Shown: piece by piece, positions 1-14,700 of the stretch
Numbering within the stretch: the first letter of the stretch is position 1
How the letters are laid out: each line of letters opens with the position of its first letter
From: Takakia lepidozioides
Lineage: Eukaryota; Streptophyta; Takakiopsida; Takakiales; Takakiaceae
Assembly: GCA_030704615.1 (NCBI GenBank)
Contig: CM060733.1
Span: forward strand, 67,582,001 to 67,646,000
Length of the DNA stretch: 64,000 nucleotides
Reading direction: 5' to 3'
Notes under the pieces: model-generated
Database searches by the model: none
What the model saw: only the letters and a program-made list of their open reading frames with translations
What the model was told of the DNA's origin: nothing
Made by a program: the position numbers and the translations under genes

Positions 1-56
1 TAGACATATCAACTGATGCCTTCTGTCAGAAGGAAATGGATATATTTCACACTTAC

Positions 57-3000
57 CTTTCGAAAAAGCTCCTTCATACCACCACCAGCAGAACTTGGGT
101 AATATATCATCACACTGTGGTTATCCCCTGGGCACCAGCCAAAAATACAGAAGACAAAGCTTGACTCTACACGTCTCCGTTCCACAGCGCTTAAAGCACC
201 TTTTCCATTAATATGCCATTCATCAAAAACCAGAACATATCGCATGAAAGGCACGGAGTTACATATATAATCCAAGACAGAAGTGGTAACGGATGAATCA
301 GGCCAGCTTCTTTGGCAGCTGATTCCATGTCTTTTAGGTTTCTGTTGGTCTTCTGCGGAACGATTTGCCCCCAACCATTTTCCTCTGCTTGTGATGGTTT
401 TCACATCAAAGTGGTTCTTCGAGACCAAAGTATAAAGGAGAACCGACTTTGCAGAAAGAAGACAAGAGCCATCCAGTTCAGCCTACGTTCAGAAGGGAAT
501 ACTGAAGTCTCAACATTGATCATAGAAGTCCAGTATGGACGTGTCCGGCAAACAATCCAGAAAAGGCTATCTACAGCTCAGACGGTGCTGTGATCTTGCT
601 GTAAGCAAAAACCAAAAAGAAAGAGTGGTAGATGGAAGACATGGAAAGAAGGACAAAAATAGAAATGAGACACCTCTTTTGTCAACAAACACTGTCGAAG
701 CAGGGATCTCACTTGGCTGCTTAATCAAGTACTAGGTTTGGAAGTATGGCAGTAAAATGAAAGGTTACCATCCACAGGCTTCTCCACAAATGGTTTCATA
801 ATGCGCTTGCCGTGAACCTCCACATAGTCTTCTTCCTCCACAAAATAATCCAAATCTTGGTCGGGGAAATCACGGTTCACAAGTGCATAAGTGGGGATAG
901 GAATTCCGTACTCCTCCAACCGCTGCAAACCAAGGAGCTATAGAGATGAACCCTACATATTCTTAGAATTTCGTATGTTGATACAAGCAGGTTGAGCACC
1001 TTCTTTATACTCCTTTGAATAGTCAAAGGCCTTATAGATATCAAGTATAGTAGAACTCAATGTTTTTCGCAGGTCCATGTTAAACTCTGACCTATAGAAG
1101 AAAATTGTGACAACCACTTTCTGGATATGGAAAACCAATTGCGAAAGTAGCAGGTGTTTGAAGATACACACAGCGTAAACTTTGCGACGATCGTGAAGAA
1201 GGTGTTGCGTTTTCAACTCATTCACCAAGTATGGTCTGCATTGAACCCACAAAATATATCTGGGTTTCTTTCTTTGCTCAATCAAAGTCAGCCAAACAGA
1301 GACCACATGACTGCATCTCTCTAGCAAAGACTGTAATTTGGTAGAACTCTGAGTGAGATGGTCCAATTTGGGCCCGACACATGAGTCAAGAGACAATCTA
1401 CCCACTTTTAAGCCATAAAATATGTGTGCTAACCCATCCTTGCTGCTTAGAAAAAACAAAATTGATATGATGTAGAACACAATCAAAGCCAAAACCCCCA
1501 AATTTGACATAGTCGCCCAATTCCATGCAGGATCCTCACCATGGTGGCCACAATATCTTATGGCTGCTCAATGCCCGTGTTCGTTGGGTGGTGCACTAAC
1601 TACTCACCTTCCCACCATCCTACCTGGAAATGAAATGAAATGGTACTTATACCATCCACAAGTGAAGAGAGCTTATGGGACGAGGAAGAAATGAAATGAA
1701 ATGGTACTTTATAACGAGGAAGAAAGAAACAAAAAAAAGATTGTACTCATAAGACGTTGTTTTCCGTAGCCTTGTGGCCATTGACCCCGCGCCCAGTTTG
1801 AGCGGGAACAAAAGGGACAGAACCTACCTCTGTCAGGGGCTGACGTTGGTAGTAAGACTTACCTCCATATAAAGAATTAATCCGGGTTTTCCAGATATCC
1901 TCTAGAAATCCCTTCACACAAGCATCAATCTGCTGTGTGTGATTTGCCCAAAAACTAGGCCTCAGGAGGGCCTGGGCTTTTGGCTCAGCCTCGAGACTTT
2001 CAAAGTTGGTAAACAGGGAGGATACTACAACCTCTAAGTCAGATTTATCCAGCAGGGTCAAGACTTGCGGATCCAGGTCCAGGTCCTTGAGGATCTCTTC
2101 TACTCTCTTCTGCCAGGACTTAGCCTGTTTGACAGGGCGATCCTGTTTCCAAGATATAGAGTCGATTAATTTAGGATATCTGGTGTTGGGCATATGTTGC
2201 AGCTGACCCCACCATCTGACCTTGAATTCATCTCGTTGGGAGCTTAAGGACTCTAGATTCCAGATCAACCTCGAGACGAGTACTTATAACTCTGCAAAAT
2301 ATCTTGCCAACAGCATTGAGGAGCGTGATGCCACGATAGTTCCCTGATTCTTCTCTGTCACACTTCTTGTATAGATTGACAATGACCCCCTGTCGCCAGC
2401 GGAAGGGGATCATTTCAGTCTTCCAGATAAGGTTAAAGAGGAGAACTAGGGCCTCTATCATGGGATCGCCACCGTGCTTGATAAGCTCGTTGACTATGCC
2501 ATCAGGTCCACCAGCTTTATATCCATTTAAATGTTCAATTGCTTCCACAATCTCAGAAGAACTAATGGGAGCATTATAAGCCATTGAAATATACTCCAGT
2601 TCATCAGGGCTGTTTTGAATCATAGGAACAGTTTTTCCAACTGTGTCCCTCCATTCAGCAGAAGACCCCTCACTGTTAGACCTAGAAGTTCTGCCAAGGA
2701 TACTGTAGTGAGTTTCAAAGGTTTTGACAATGTCAACCGATGAAGTCACCACTGCACCTTTAGTAGTCTTCAGCGCTTGTACTTGCTGACTGTTTTTCGG
2801 CTTGTACAAACGTTGAAGGGCCAACCAGAATTTCTTGTCATTACCACCATGGTGGTTTGAGTTTATGTCACTGTATAACTTGTCCCAGTATAATTTCTTC
2901 TGAGACCTAACAAGCTGATTGATATCTTTACGGAGCTGGTAGTACCTCGCCCACAATTCTCTGTTGGTTTCCAAATTGCAGCACTCTTTACAGAGGGCTC

Positions 3001-6000
3001 GTCTCTCAGCTATCTTGAGTTTAATCTCATTAGTCCACCAATTAACTGCTCTACCGCAGACAATTAGTTTCCTCCCAATGATCTTGTCAGCCACAGAGGA
3101 CACGAAACTCTCCCAAGAGTCCACTGCTCTTGGAGCGATTGGACAAAATGAGAGAGAGCCTCTTGCAAGGCCTGGACGTACTCAGCCTTGACCTCCTCAT
3201 TGTGGAATTTTTCTATGCGCCACTTCCGAATCGAACGGTTCACAGATCTCTTGGTGGTGGGAAAACACCTTTTGATCTCAGTCCAAACCAGGAAGTGGTC
3301 AGAGGTACCAATATCAGTTCTGTCGATCAACACATTGGCACACTGGGGGAACAAAATTTTGTCCATTATGATTTAGTCCACAATGGAACGTTCCCCAGTT
3401 TGGGGTTTCTCACGAGTCCACTGCACTTGATCACCTCTTGTCCTGTTATTCAAGGTCAAAAGCTGAAGCTCTTCTAGACAGTTAATTAACCGTCTGCCAT
3501 TAGAATTCAGCTCGTCCTCACCAAAAGGTCCAATGATATCGTCCTGATGGATCCCTTTGTCCACCCGGGCATTGAAGTCCCCCAATAGTACCACCTGACC
3601 TTTGGCAAGGAACGAAGCACAGTCCAGCTTTACATCTTCGAAGGCCTTGTCTGCGTCAGCACTAAGGGTCCCCTCTGTGGGCATGTAAACACAACCAACA
3701 AAGAGGTCCTTTGTACTCATGCCGCCCTTCAAATTCAGTTTTAGCCAGATACTATGCTCGTACCTCAAACCCTTGTTGATAATTTCACAATTGTCAAACA
3801 AGAAATCACGGACAAAGAATCCGACCCCTTTTTGACCGCGTTTGGCAGAGGCTGCCTTGAGAGTACACATCTTACCTGCCCATTTATAACCAATGACATC
3901 TCCAACCAGTTTATCCGACGTTTCCCATGTTTCTTGCCCAGCACAGATATGAATATCATTAGTCCGAAGAACTTGTCCCACTTCAAGTTGTTTCCTTTGG
4001 TTGGTCAACCCTGAGAAGTTGAAAGTGGCCAGCCGCAAGCCAGCCCTTTGCGTGTGAATTGTTTGTCGTCTAGGTAGATTGCTCCTGGACGGCCAACCAT
4101 TCTGCAAAGGGGGGACAGTTACCCCATGTGTAGATTTTGGTCGTCTTGTGTAAACTTTGAGAATTGGTAAACCATTCAGGGTACCAAATCTTTCAGTTAC
4201 ACGACGCACAGGCTCCGCACACATAGGGGCAGGTTGTCCGTCAGACTGCTTGGGGACAATTACCCCGTGTATAGATTTTGCTCGTCTTGTGTAGACTTTG
4301 AGGATTGGTAAACCATTTAGAGTACCAAATCCTTCAGTTACACGACGTTCAGGCTCTGCACACTTAGGGACAGATTGTCCATCTGACGGCTTGGGGACAA
4401 TTACCCCGTGTATAGAATTTGTTCGTCTTGTGTAAACCTTGAGGATTGGTAAGCCATTCAGAGTACCAAATCCTTCAGATTCAGGACGTTCAGGTTCCGT
4501 ACACTTAGGGGCATCTTGTCCTTCTGGCTGTTTGGATTCAACCTCATCCAGAGCATCAAACCGATTAGAAACTCTCAAGTTGAAGTTGTTGCCCTTGGTT
4601 GTCTTCCTAGAGCGCCCCATTGAATCACCAATGTCTAAGACCGCTCTCCAGCCAGTCAAGGGACGAACTTCTTTGAGATTGAATTGATGCGGGACTCTAT
4701 TAGAAGCACTTTTGGTCATTGCAACCTTCAACGTACCCCTGTTATCAAGTCTCGAGATGGTACCATTAGCCATGAAATCCAAGCCTAAGCTAGAGCATAT
4801 AGTTTTAAAGGACACATCATCCATCCTGGGATTCACCCCAAAAACTACACATGAAGCCCTAGATTTGGCATAAGTAACCAATTCCCAGGGATCACCCTGA
4901 GGAGTGTTGATGTTGATAGGAGCTAAATTTTTTATTGTTTTCGCAGGCCATAAGTTTAAGCACAGGAACCAACCCGAGCCCAAGTGCCGAGTATGCTAGA
5001 CAGAGCATACGACTGCCCAATTTGGGCGGAGGGGCTGCCCCCAAGCGGTAGGAGTCCGCTTGTTACCATTCAGAGATCACACTCCAGGGAGTTGCAGGGA
5101 ATGGCCCGTGTAGGCATATTCTAAAGAGGGAAAGGCCCCAAGCTTTCCAACTAAATCCAATGCACTACCTTACCTGAAGCAAAGCGCTTCAGGTCGAAAC
5201 AAACAAGGACACGAGGTCACAAGGCCGGCATTTAGTTCACAGAGACATTAATGTACTCCCGTTTCAAGTCCACCCAATGTCAATAGGCTTCCTAGAGGAC
5301 AGGGAGAAAAAGAGAGGGGCCACAAGCAGCCCAAAAGCAACTAATTCCCAAGGGATTGTCTAAGAGTCAACACTAAACAGACATGCACACACACAGACAG
5401 AGACAGAGGGAGAGAGAATGTCCTCATGAGGCATTGTTTGCCGTAGCCTTATCCCACGCCCAGTTTGGGCAGAACAAGAGGGAACAGACACTACCTTTGT
5501 GACGGGCTCACTCCAGTACTGGGACTTACCTCAGTTTAAACGATTAGTTCGGGCTTTCCAGATTTCCTCTAGAAAGCCCTTCACACAAGCATCACTCTGC
5601 TGTGTGTGAGCTGCCCAGCCATTAGACCCCAACAGAGCCTGACTTTAGCTCAGCCTCAAGATTTTCAATGTTAGTAAAGATGGGTGCAGGGACTAAGTTC
5701 TTGATGGTCCTCAAGAGGGTCGCTCTCTGGTGAGAATACCCGGACTAGAAACTGAAGAACACTTCTTCTTTTATTGCCCTCTGTATTATGGGATCTGTGG
5801 GAGATTCCAATGTCTACTCCGTGGAACTCAATCTCACACTGAAGTCTTCCATTATGAGGATCAAGAATGCTTGGCTGCTTACCTGCACGAGGCCTTGACC
5901 CTTAGACAATCCCTTGAGCAGTAGTTTCTTTTGGGCTGTTTTTTGGCTCTGGTTTTGTTTCCTCTCTCTTGTTTTTTCCCATTTTGCCCCATAAGCTCTT

Positions 6001-9000
6001 TGAGCTTTCCGCGGACATTATTTAAAGTACCATTTCATTTCATTGTATCAGAAAAAGGATATTGTCTTTAGGCCACCCCCACATCGGGCATTGACAATCT
6101 CCTTTCCTCTCTGCTTCTATTTACTGTTCAAAGGTAAACTCCCTGCCCTGTAGTTCAGCCTTGTGAAAGGGAGAGAGCCGGAGAGAGAATATCATAAGAC
6201 GTTGTTTGCAGTAGCCTTGTGGCCATTGACCGAGCGCCCAGTTTGAGCGGAACACGAGGGACAGAAACTACTTTTGTCAGGGGCTGACGCCGGTAGTAAA
6301 ACTTGCCTTGAAACAGACAATTGGTCTGAGTTTTCCAGATATCCTCTAGAAATGGAGAGAGACTGTACTCATAAGATGTTGTTTGCCGTAGACTTGTGGC
6401 CATTGACCCCGCGCCCAGTTTGAGCAGAACACAAAGGGACAGAAACTACCTTTGTCAGGGGCTGACGCCGGTAGTATGACTTACCTTGGAACAGAAAATT
6501 GATATCCTCTAGAAATCCCTTTACACAAGCATCAATCTGCTGTGTGTGATTTGCCCAATAACTAGGCCCCAAAAGGGCTTGGGCTTTTGGCTCAGCCTCG
6601 AGATTTTCGAAGTTGGTAAACAGAGGTACAAGAACAAATCCCGTGATGGATATGAAGAGGGCATCTCTCTGGTGAGAGTACCCAGGACAATGAATCAGAA
6701 AGTGAATATTGTCTTCAGGTTGCACACACAATGGGCATTTGCAATCCCCCATTCCTCTCTGCATCTGTTTGCTGTTCAAAGGTAGGCTTCTGCCCTGAGT
6801 TTAAATTACTCATAAGACGTTGTTTGCCGTAGCCTTGTGGCCATTGACCCCGCGCCCAGTTTGAGCGGAACACAAAGGGATGGAACCTACCTTTGTCAGG
6901 GGCCGACGCCGCTAGTAAGACTTAACTTGGAATAAACAATTGATCCGGGTTTTCCAGATATCCTCTAGAAATCCCTTTACACAAGCATCAACCTGCTCTG
7001 TGTGGTTTGCCCAATAACTAGGCCCCAAAAGGGCCTGGGCTTTTGGCTCAGCCTCGAGACATTCAAAGTTGGTAAACAGAGGTACAGGCACAATTCCCTG
7101 ATAGATTTGAGGAGAGCGTCTCTCTGGTGAGAGAACCCCGGACAATGAATCAGAAAATGAATATTGTCTTCAGGTGACCCACACAACGGGCAACTGCACT
7201 CTCCCTTTCCTCTCTGCTTTTGTTTGCTGTTCAAAGGTAGGCTTCCCACCCTGAGTTTAAATTTCAGTCTAGTGCCGAGAGTGGGTAGACCCTTGAGGTC
7301 ATCCATGATGTCCTCCCCCATGTCACAGACTGGAAACAAGTTCAGGGAAATTTTCTGCCTAACTTCATTTTCATCAGACAATTTCCTGGCAACAGACATG
7401 GCTTTGGACACTACAGCCTCCACGTCAGACTTATCCAGGAGGGGGCTAAGATTCAGATCCTTGAGAATCTATTCTACTCTCTTCCGCCAGGACTTAGCCT
7501 GTTTGACAGGGTGATCCTGCTTCCAAGCTATAAAGTCGATTAACTTAGGATATCTGGTGTTGGACATATGTTGCAGCTGACCCCACCATCTGACCTTGAA
7601 TTCATCGTCGGGAGCTAAGGAAGGGATGCCAAACTCACCCCGAACAGCCACATTGGCTGTTTTGGAGCATGCTGACATGCACTTCTTAAGCACCCCCACT
7701 TGAATGGATTCTAGAGACTTAGTCTGGTTGGAGTTATCAACCCATATTTGCAGATGCGTACTCCAAGGTAGGTCTAATAACGCGACAAAGCATGGTTTTC
7801 TTGACCTCAGAGTTGATCCCTCTGCAGTGTAAAAATTTAGTGAGACCCAGCGCTTTGTGCTTGCCAGTTTGAACAACTTTCTGAATATGTGCATCCCAAT
7901 TACAGTGGGAGGAAAACTCAACGCCGAGGTATGTGTAGGAAGGGAGGACCGGAATCTATTGGCTTCCCCACTGCCACTTGAGATCACCTCCTCCCTCTCC
8001 TCGGTCGTCGAATGCCACCACTGCACATTTACTGACGTTAGCCTCTAGCCCCCAGAGGTCAAAGTATCTCTTCGCGCAATCAATCAACTCCTGGAGATTG
8101 GAAGGAGTCTCCCCTATGCCTGCGAAGTCATCCGCAAACATAAGGGCTGGTATGGTGGCATCACCCACCCTTAACCCAAATCCCTCACTTTCCACATCCT
8201 CGAGGAATTGATTGATGAAAACATTGAAGAGCAGGGGGGAGAGGGTACATCCTTGAGCTACACCTTGGTCTATGTCAAAGAAGTTAGACCTCTGTCTATT
8301 AACAGTGACACAACTTTTGGTGTGAGCATACAAGTTATGGACAACTCTCCACATCTTTCCCTTGATCCCACATGACCAGAGTCGGAGCCACAGACCGTCT
8401 CTCGACACTGTGTCATAAGCCTTTTTGACATCCAAGAAAAATACAAAAGTGGGTTTCCCTTCTTTTTTCCTTCCCTGGATAATCTGGCTTAGAGTGAAGA
8501 TATGGTCCACACAGCCCCTGTTTCGCCGGAAGAGAGAATGTACTCACGTTGTTGGCCGTAGCCTTGTGGCCATCGACCCCGCGCTCAGTTTGAGCGGAAC
8601 ACAAAGGGACAGAACCTACCTCTCTCAGGGGCTGACGTTGGTAGTAAGACTTACCTTGGTATAAGACATTGATCCGGGTTTTCCAGATATCCTCTAGAAA
8701 TTCCTTCACACACGCATCAATCTGCTGTGTGTGGTTTGCCCAGTAACTAGGCCCCAGAAGGGCCTGGGCTTTTGGCTCAGCCTCGACATTCAAAGTTGGT
8801 AAACAGAGGAACAGGCACAATTCCCTTGATAGATTTGAGGAGAGCGTCTCTCTGGTGAGAGAACCCCGGACAATGAATCAGGAAATGAATATCGTCTTCA
8901 GGTTGCCCACACAACGGGCAATTGCACTCTCCCTTTCCTCTCTGCTTCTGTTTGCTGTTCAAAGGTAGGCTTCCTGCCCTGAGTTTAAATTTCAGTCTAG

Positions 9001-11731
9001 TGCCGAGAGTGGGTAGCCCCTTGAGGTCATCCATGATGTCCTCCCCCATGTCACAGACTGGAAACAAGTTCAGGGAAGTTTCTGCCTAACTTCATTTTCA
9101 TCAGACAATTTCATGGCAACAGACTCCAAGGCAGGTCTAATAACGCGACAAAGCATGGTTTTCTTAACCTCAGAGTTGATCCCTCTGCAGTGGAAAAATT
9201 TAGTGAGACCCAGAGCTTTGCCCTTGCCAGTTTGAACAACTTTTCAGATATGTGCATCCCAGTTACAGTTGGAAGGAAAACTCAACACCCAGGTATGTGT
9301 AGGAAGGGAGGACCAGAATCTCTTGGCTAACCCACTGCCACTTGAGATCACTTCCTCCCTCTCCTCTGTCATTGAATGCCACCACTGCACATTTGCTGAC
9401 GTTAGCCTCTAGCCCCCAGAGGTCAAAGTATCTCTTTGCGCAATCAATCAACTCCTGGAGATTGGAAGGAGTCTCCCCTATGCCTGCGAAGTCATCCGCA
9501 AACATAAGGGCTGGTATGGTGGCATCACCCACCCTTAACCCAAATCCCTCACTTTCCACATCCTCAAGGAGTTGATTGATGAAAACATTGAAGAGCAGAG
9601 GGGAGAGGGTACATCCTTGAGCTACAACTTGGTCTATCTCAAAGAAGTTGGACTTCTGTCCATTAACAGTGACACAGCTTTAGGTGTGAGCATACAAGTT
9701 AGGGACAACTCTCCACATCTTTCCCTTGATCCCACAAGACCAGAGGCGGAGCCATAGACTATCTCTCCACACTGTGTCATAAGCCTTTTTGAAATCCAAG
9801 AGAAAAACATAAGTGGGTTTCCCCTCTTTTTTCCTTCCCTCAATAATCTGGCTTAGAGTGAAGATATGATCCACATAGCCCCTGTTTTGACGAAAGCCAG
9901 CTTGGCCTTCGTGGAAACAACCTCTAGATTCCAGATCAACCTCGAGACGAGTACTTATAACTCTGCAAAATATCTTGCCAACAGCATTGAGGAGCGTGAT
10001 GCCACGATAGTTCCCCGATTCTTCTCTGTCACACTTCTTGTATAGATTGACAATGACCCCCTGTCGCCAGCGGAAGGGGATCATTTCAGTCTTCCAGATA
10101 AGGTTAAAGAGGAGAACTAGGGCCTCTATCATGGGATCGCCACCGTGCTCGATAAGCTCGTTGACTATGCCATCAGGTCCACCAGCTTTATATCCATTTA
10201 AATGTTCAATTGCTTCCACAATCTCAGAAGAACTAATGGGAGCGTTGTAAGCCTTTGAAATATACTCCAGTTCATCAGGGCTGTTTTGAATCATAGGACC
10301 AGTTTTTCCAACTGTGTCCTTCATTCATCAGAGGACCCCTCAAGGATACTGTAGTGGGTTTCAAAGGTTTTGACAATGTCCACCGTTGAAGTCACCACTG
10401 CACCCTTAGTAGTCTTCAGCGCTTGTACTTGCTGACAGTCTTTCGGCTTGTACAAACGTTGAAGGGCCAACCAGAATCTCTTGTCATTACCACCATGGTG
10501 GTTTGGGTTTATTTCACTGGAAGAGAGATTGTACTCATAAGACGTTGTTTGCCGTAGCCTTGTGGCCATTGACCCCGCGCCCAGTTTGAGCAGGAACAAA
10601 AGGGACAGAACCTACCTCTGTCAGGGGCTGACGTTGGTAGTAAGACTTACCTTCATATATAAAATTAATCCGGGTTTTCCAGATATCCTCTAGAAATCCC
10701 TTCACACAAGCATCAATCTGCTGTGTGTGATTTGCCCAAAAACTAGGCCTCAGGAGGGCCTGGGCTTTTGGCTCAGCCTCGAGACTTTCAAAGTTGGTAA
10801 ACAGGGGTACAGGCACAATTCCCTTGATAGATTTGAAGAGAGCGTCTCTTTGGTGAGAGAACCCCGGACAGTGTATCAGAAAATGAATACTGTCTTCAGA
10901 TTGCCCACACAACGGGCAATTGCACTCTCCCTTTCCTCTCTGCTTCTATTTGCTGTTCAAAGGTAGGCTTCCTGCCCTGAGTTTAAATTTCAGTCTAGTG
11001 CCGAGAGTGGGTAGACCCTTGAGGTCATCCAAGATGTCCTCCCCCATGTCACTGACTGGAAACAAGTTCAGGGAAGTTTTCTGCCTAACTTCATTTTCAT
11101 CAGACAATCTCATGGCAACAGACATGGCTGAGGACACTACAGCCTCTAAGTCAGATTTATCCAGCAGGGTCAAGACTTGCGGATCCAGGTCCAGGTCCTT
11201 GAGGATCTCTTCTACTCTCTTCTGCCAGGACTTAGCCTGTTTGACAGGGCGGTCCTGTTTCCAAGATATAGAGTCGATTAACTTAGGATATCTGGTGATG
11301 GGCATATGTTGCAGCTGACCCCACCATCTGACCTTGAATTCATCTCATCGGGAGCTAAAGGACGGAATGCCAAACTCACCCCGAACAGTCACATTGGCTG
11401 TTTTGGAGCATGCTGACATACACTCCTTAAGCACCCCCACTTGAATGGATTCTAGAGACTTAGCCTGGTTGGAGTTATCAACCCATATAGCAGATCCGTA
11501 CTCCAAGGCAGGTCTAATAACGCGACAAAGCATGGTTTTCTTAACCTCAGAGTTGACCCCTCTGCAGTGGAAAAATTTAGTGAGCCCCAGAGCTTTGCCC
11601 TTGCCAGTTTGAACAACTTTCCGGATATGTGCATCCCAATTACAATTAGAGGAAAACTCAACGGCCAGGTAAGTGCAGGAAGGGAGGGCTGGGATCTCTT
11701 GGCTACCCCACTGCCACTTAAGATCACTTCC

Positions 11732-11776
<45 letters not shown>

Positions 11777-14700
11777 CTTCCGAAGTGCTGCATATGCTTC
11801 CGCCTTTCCAAGGGGATAGCCTGATGAACAGAATGCAATGAGGCAGTCGCAAATAGGCCACCTGCAGCAACCCTCAAGCCACTTACAAGTCTGTCAAACA
11901 TTCATTAGAGGTTCTTGCAAGAACATCAAAGTTTTCATATATCAGGCTCAAATTGCTAAAGATGTCATGATCAGAGAGCAATCACAAAAGGTACCGAAAT
12001 GATTTAGTGTACATCAAGTCAAAATGTGCCCTAAGACCCTGCATATTGCCAGTGTTGGATTCCCATTTCACTAGCCCATAATGAAATGGAAGGCACTACT
12101 TTGGGCACCCTGAGTTTTTTAAAGCATAGAATGGGGAGCTCCAAGGCGTGAATACTGAACGTGGAGGATGGATGTAACTGAGACGAATGGATACAGGAGG
12201 GCTTTGAACTCACTTTTCCACAGGGTCATGAAGAATGACTTTGTCTCCAAAAATCACTATCTGCATTAAGAAACTAGAAAGGATAAGTAGCCAGCCAAAT
12301 GTCCAAAGACACCACTCCTCTCCCACTCCTCAAACTTCCAACAACAGATTTCTCTGATGGATGTTTCTAAGTCTAATCATTGACTGAGTGATTTTTGAGT
12401 TTATAAAAACTGAATAGATCTGGATATTATACTAATAAACTATTGGAAAAAGGCAAAAGGGGCCAGAAATGAAATGGAATGAAATGGAATGAAATGGAAT
12501 GAAATGGAATGAAATGGAATGAAATGGTACTAGAGAAAGAAAATCTTGAGAACACAAAGAGGTGAAGGAATTGAGCAAGACAAGTGAGGGAGACTGGGTC
12601 TTGCTCTTTTTCCAGCCTTTACAAAAGAGAAAGAGAAAAAGAAGAAGAAAACTCCTCACATCCAGAGTGAGGTTTTATTTGAGAAGTTTAACTGGAGTGC
12701 TTACCCTCTCCTCCCCCAAGAAAGGAATACCAAAATATTTAATGTAAGACAATAGTAGACTCTGAACCCACATTCGAGAAGTAACCAAAGATTAACGGAA
12801 GATAGCCTTTAAAGTAGAGCTTTCAAAGACACAACATCAAGATAAGTCACAAAGACAAGAGGGAGGAAACCAGAGAGAATGCTGTCTTATAACTTGGAGA
12901 GCCAATCTAGGAGTTGGCAACACAAGAAGACAGCCCAAGACATTTTATCTTCAGAATGAGAAAGTGAACAAAAGAAAAAATGAAATGGTACTTTATAACG
13001 TCCACGGAAAGCACGAAGAGCTTATGGGACAAGAGATAGCAAGAAACAATAAAGAGAGAGAGGTCCTTCACAAGCAGCTCCCTTAAGCAACTATTGCTCA
13101 AGGGATTTTGAGTCAACGCCTCATGCAGGTATGCTGCTAAGAACTTCTGTGGACGTCCTCCGTGACAGATGGGGTATCACGGAATAGACAATAGAATCTC
13201 TGACGGATCCCACGGAGGTATTGAAACCAGCGATTTTGAGCCTGATAGATGTTGGGTGGAAGGACTTGCAACCTTATAAGAAAGATTGTAAGCTGGACGG
13301 TGGCCTCAGTTTGAAGCAGTACGCATGCAAATTTGCACATAGAATCTGTGATGGTGTTGTACCTCTAGCCCTGAGCAATCCTTGGAGGAACGACAAATCT
13401 TTTTCCTATCAGAAAACTGGGACACCAGCTGCCCAGAACTCAGCCATAAGTGGCGGCAGGGGTGACAACCGAGTCGAAGAGCCACTTTTTGGTTGGGGGG
13501 TGGCGCAGGTGTATTTGTTTGCATTTAGCTTGAAGGGGTATGGAGGCAGACTTGCCCTTCATCAATCTGTCCGCAGCAGTCAATGCAAACTGAAATTTGG
13601 GTGAGTGGATAGCCAGACCCAGGTATGGGTATGATTTCACGACCTCAATCTCTTGCTGGTTGAAGAGGAATCTCCAGCCAGCATGGCCACTGAAAACCAT
13701 GATTTTGGTTTTGCTGAGATTCACCTGCAACCGATAGTCTTTGGAGAAGTTTTATAGGATGTGACGGTGTCGTTGTAGGAAGATAGGAGATTGTGCCGGT
13801 AAAACAACATCATCGGCGAAGAGAAGTACTGATTGTATTTGTCCCCAATCCAAAGGAACCCCCACTCCATTATTCTTCGCAATGTATCCTTCCAAAGCGT
13901 CTATGTAGATTCCAGAGAGGTAGGTCAGAGAGGGCAGCCCTGTTTGACCCCAACATTGCTGTGCACCTCTGCTGAGAACTCCCCTGTAAGCTTGACTGTG
14001 CCAATGACAGTCTCGTACATGGATAAAATGGCCCATATGATGTCCAGAGGGACCCCTATCCTGTGCAATCTGTCCAAAAGAAGGGCTCGAGGGACTCAAT
14101 CAAAGACCTTTTGGAAGTCCACAAAGCATGCAAGCACCCTTTCCTTGTAGGTTGCTCGTTCTACCATAGTTTGAAGAGTGAACATTTGGTCAAGAGTGGC
14201 TAGGTTGCGCCGGAAGCCTGCCTGCCCAGTAGCACGAAGCTGAGAGGTCTCAGCCCAATCATCCCATTCCATGACCACAACTGCCGCAAACAGTTTAGCC
14301 AGCATTGAAGAAACCATAATTGTGCTATAATTGGTCGGTTCGAGCTTGTCGCCATTCTTGAAGAGGGGGTGGATGATGCTTCTTGCCCACTCTGTTAAAA
14401 AGCCAAGCTTCACTGCTTCATTGAAGAGCTGTGCAATAAATGGGGCCAAAGTCACTGTCACATGCTTGATAAACTCGCTCTATAGTCCTGACAGGTCCAT
14501 TGCTCTGCCATTTTGCAATTTCTTGACAGCCTTGCTGACATTGAACGCAGTGAAAAGGGAGAAGTGCAGAGGTCCAGAAGTTGGGGGAAAAGGAGATTGG
14601 TTTGGAGAGTGATACAGTGACTGAGCATAATCATGCCAAATGCCGATGTCTGTGATAAGGATCGGGGTTTTGTGAGGTTTACGAAGGGAACAAAGGGCAC

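Noticed and set aside
9-428. Whole minus-strand frame around the leftmost VIP exon as one protein
   Set aside because: Only 127-57 belongs to VIP; the upstream part is intron, as the acceptor at 128-129 and the phase from exon 922-769 show.
3373-4983. Intact LINE endonuclease gene
   Set aside because: An in-frame TAA precedes the SDH motif and frameshifts and deletions follow.
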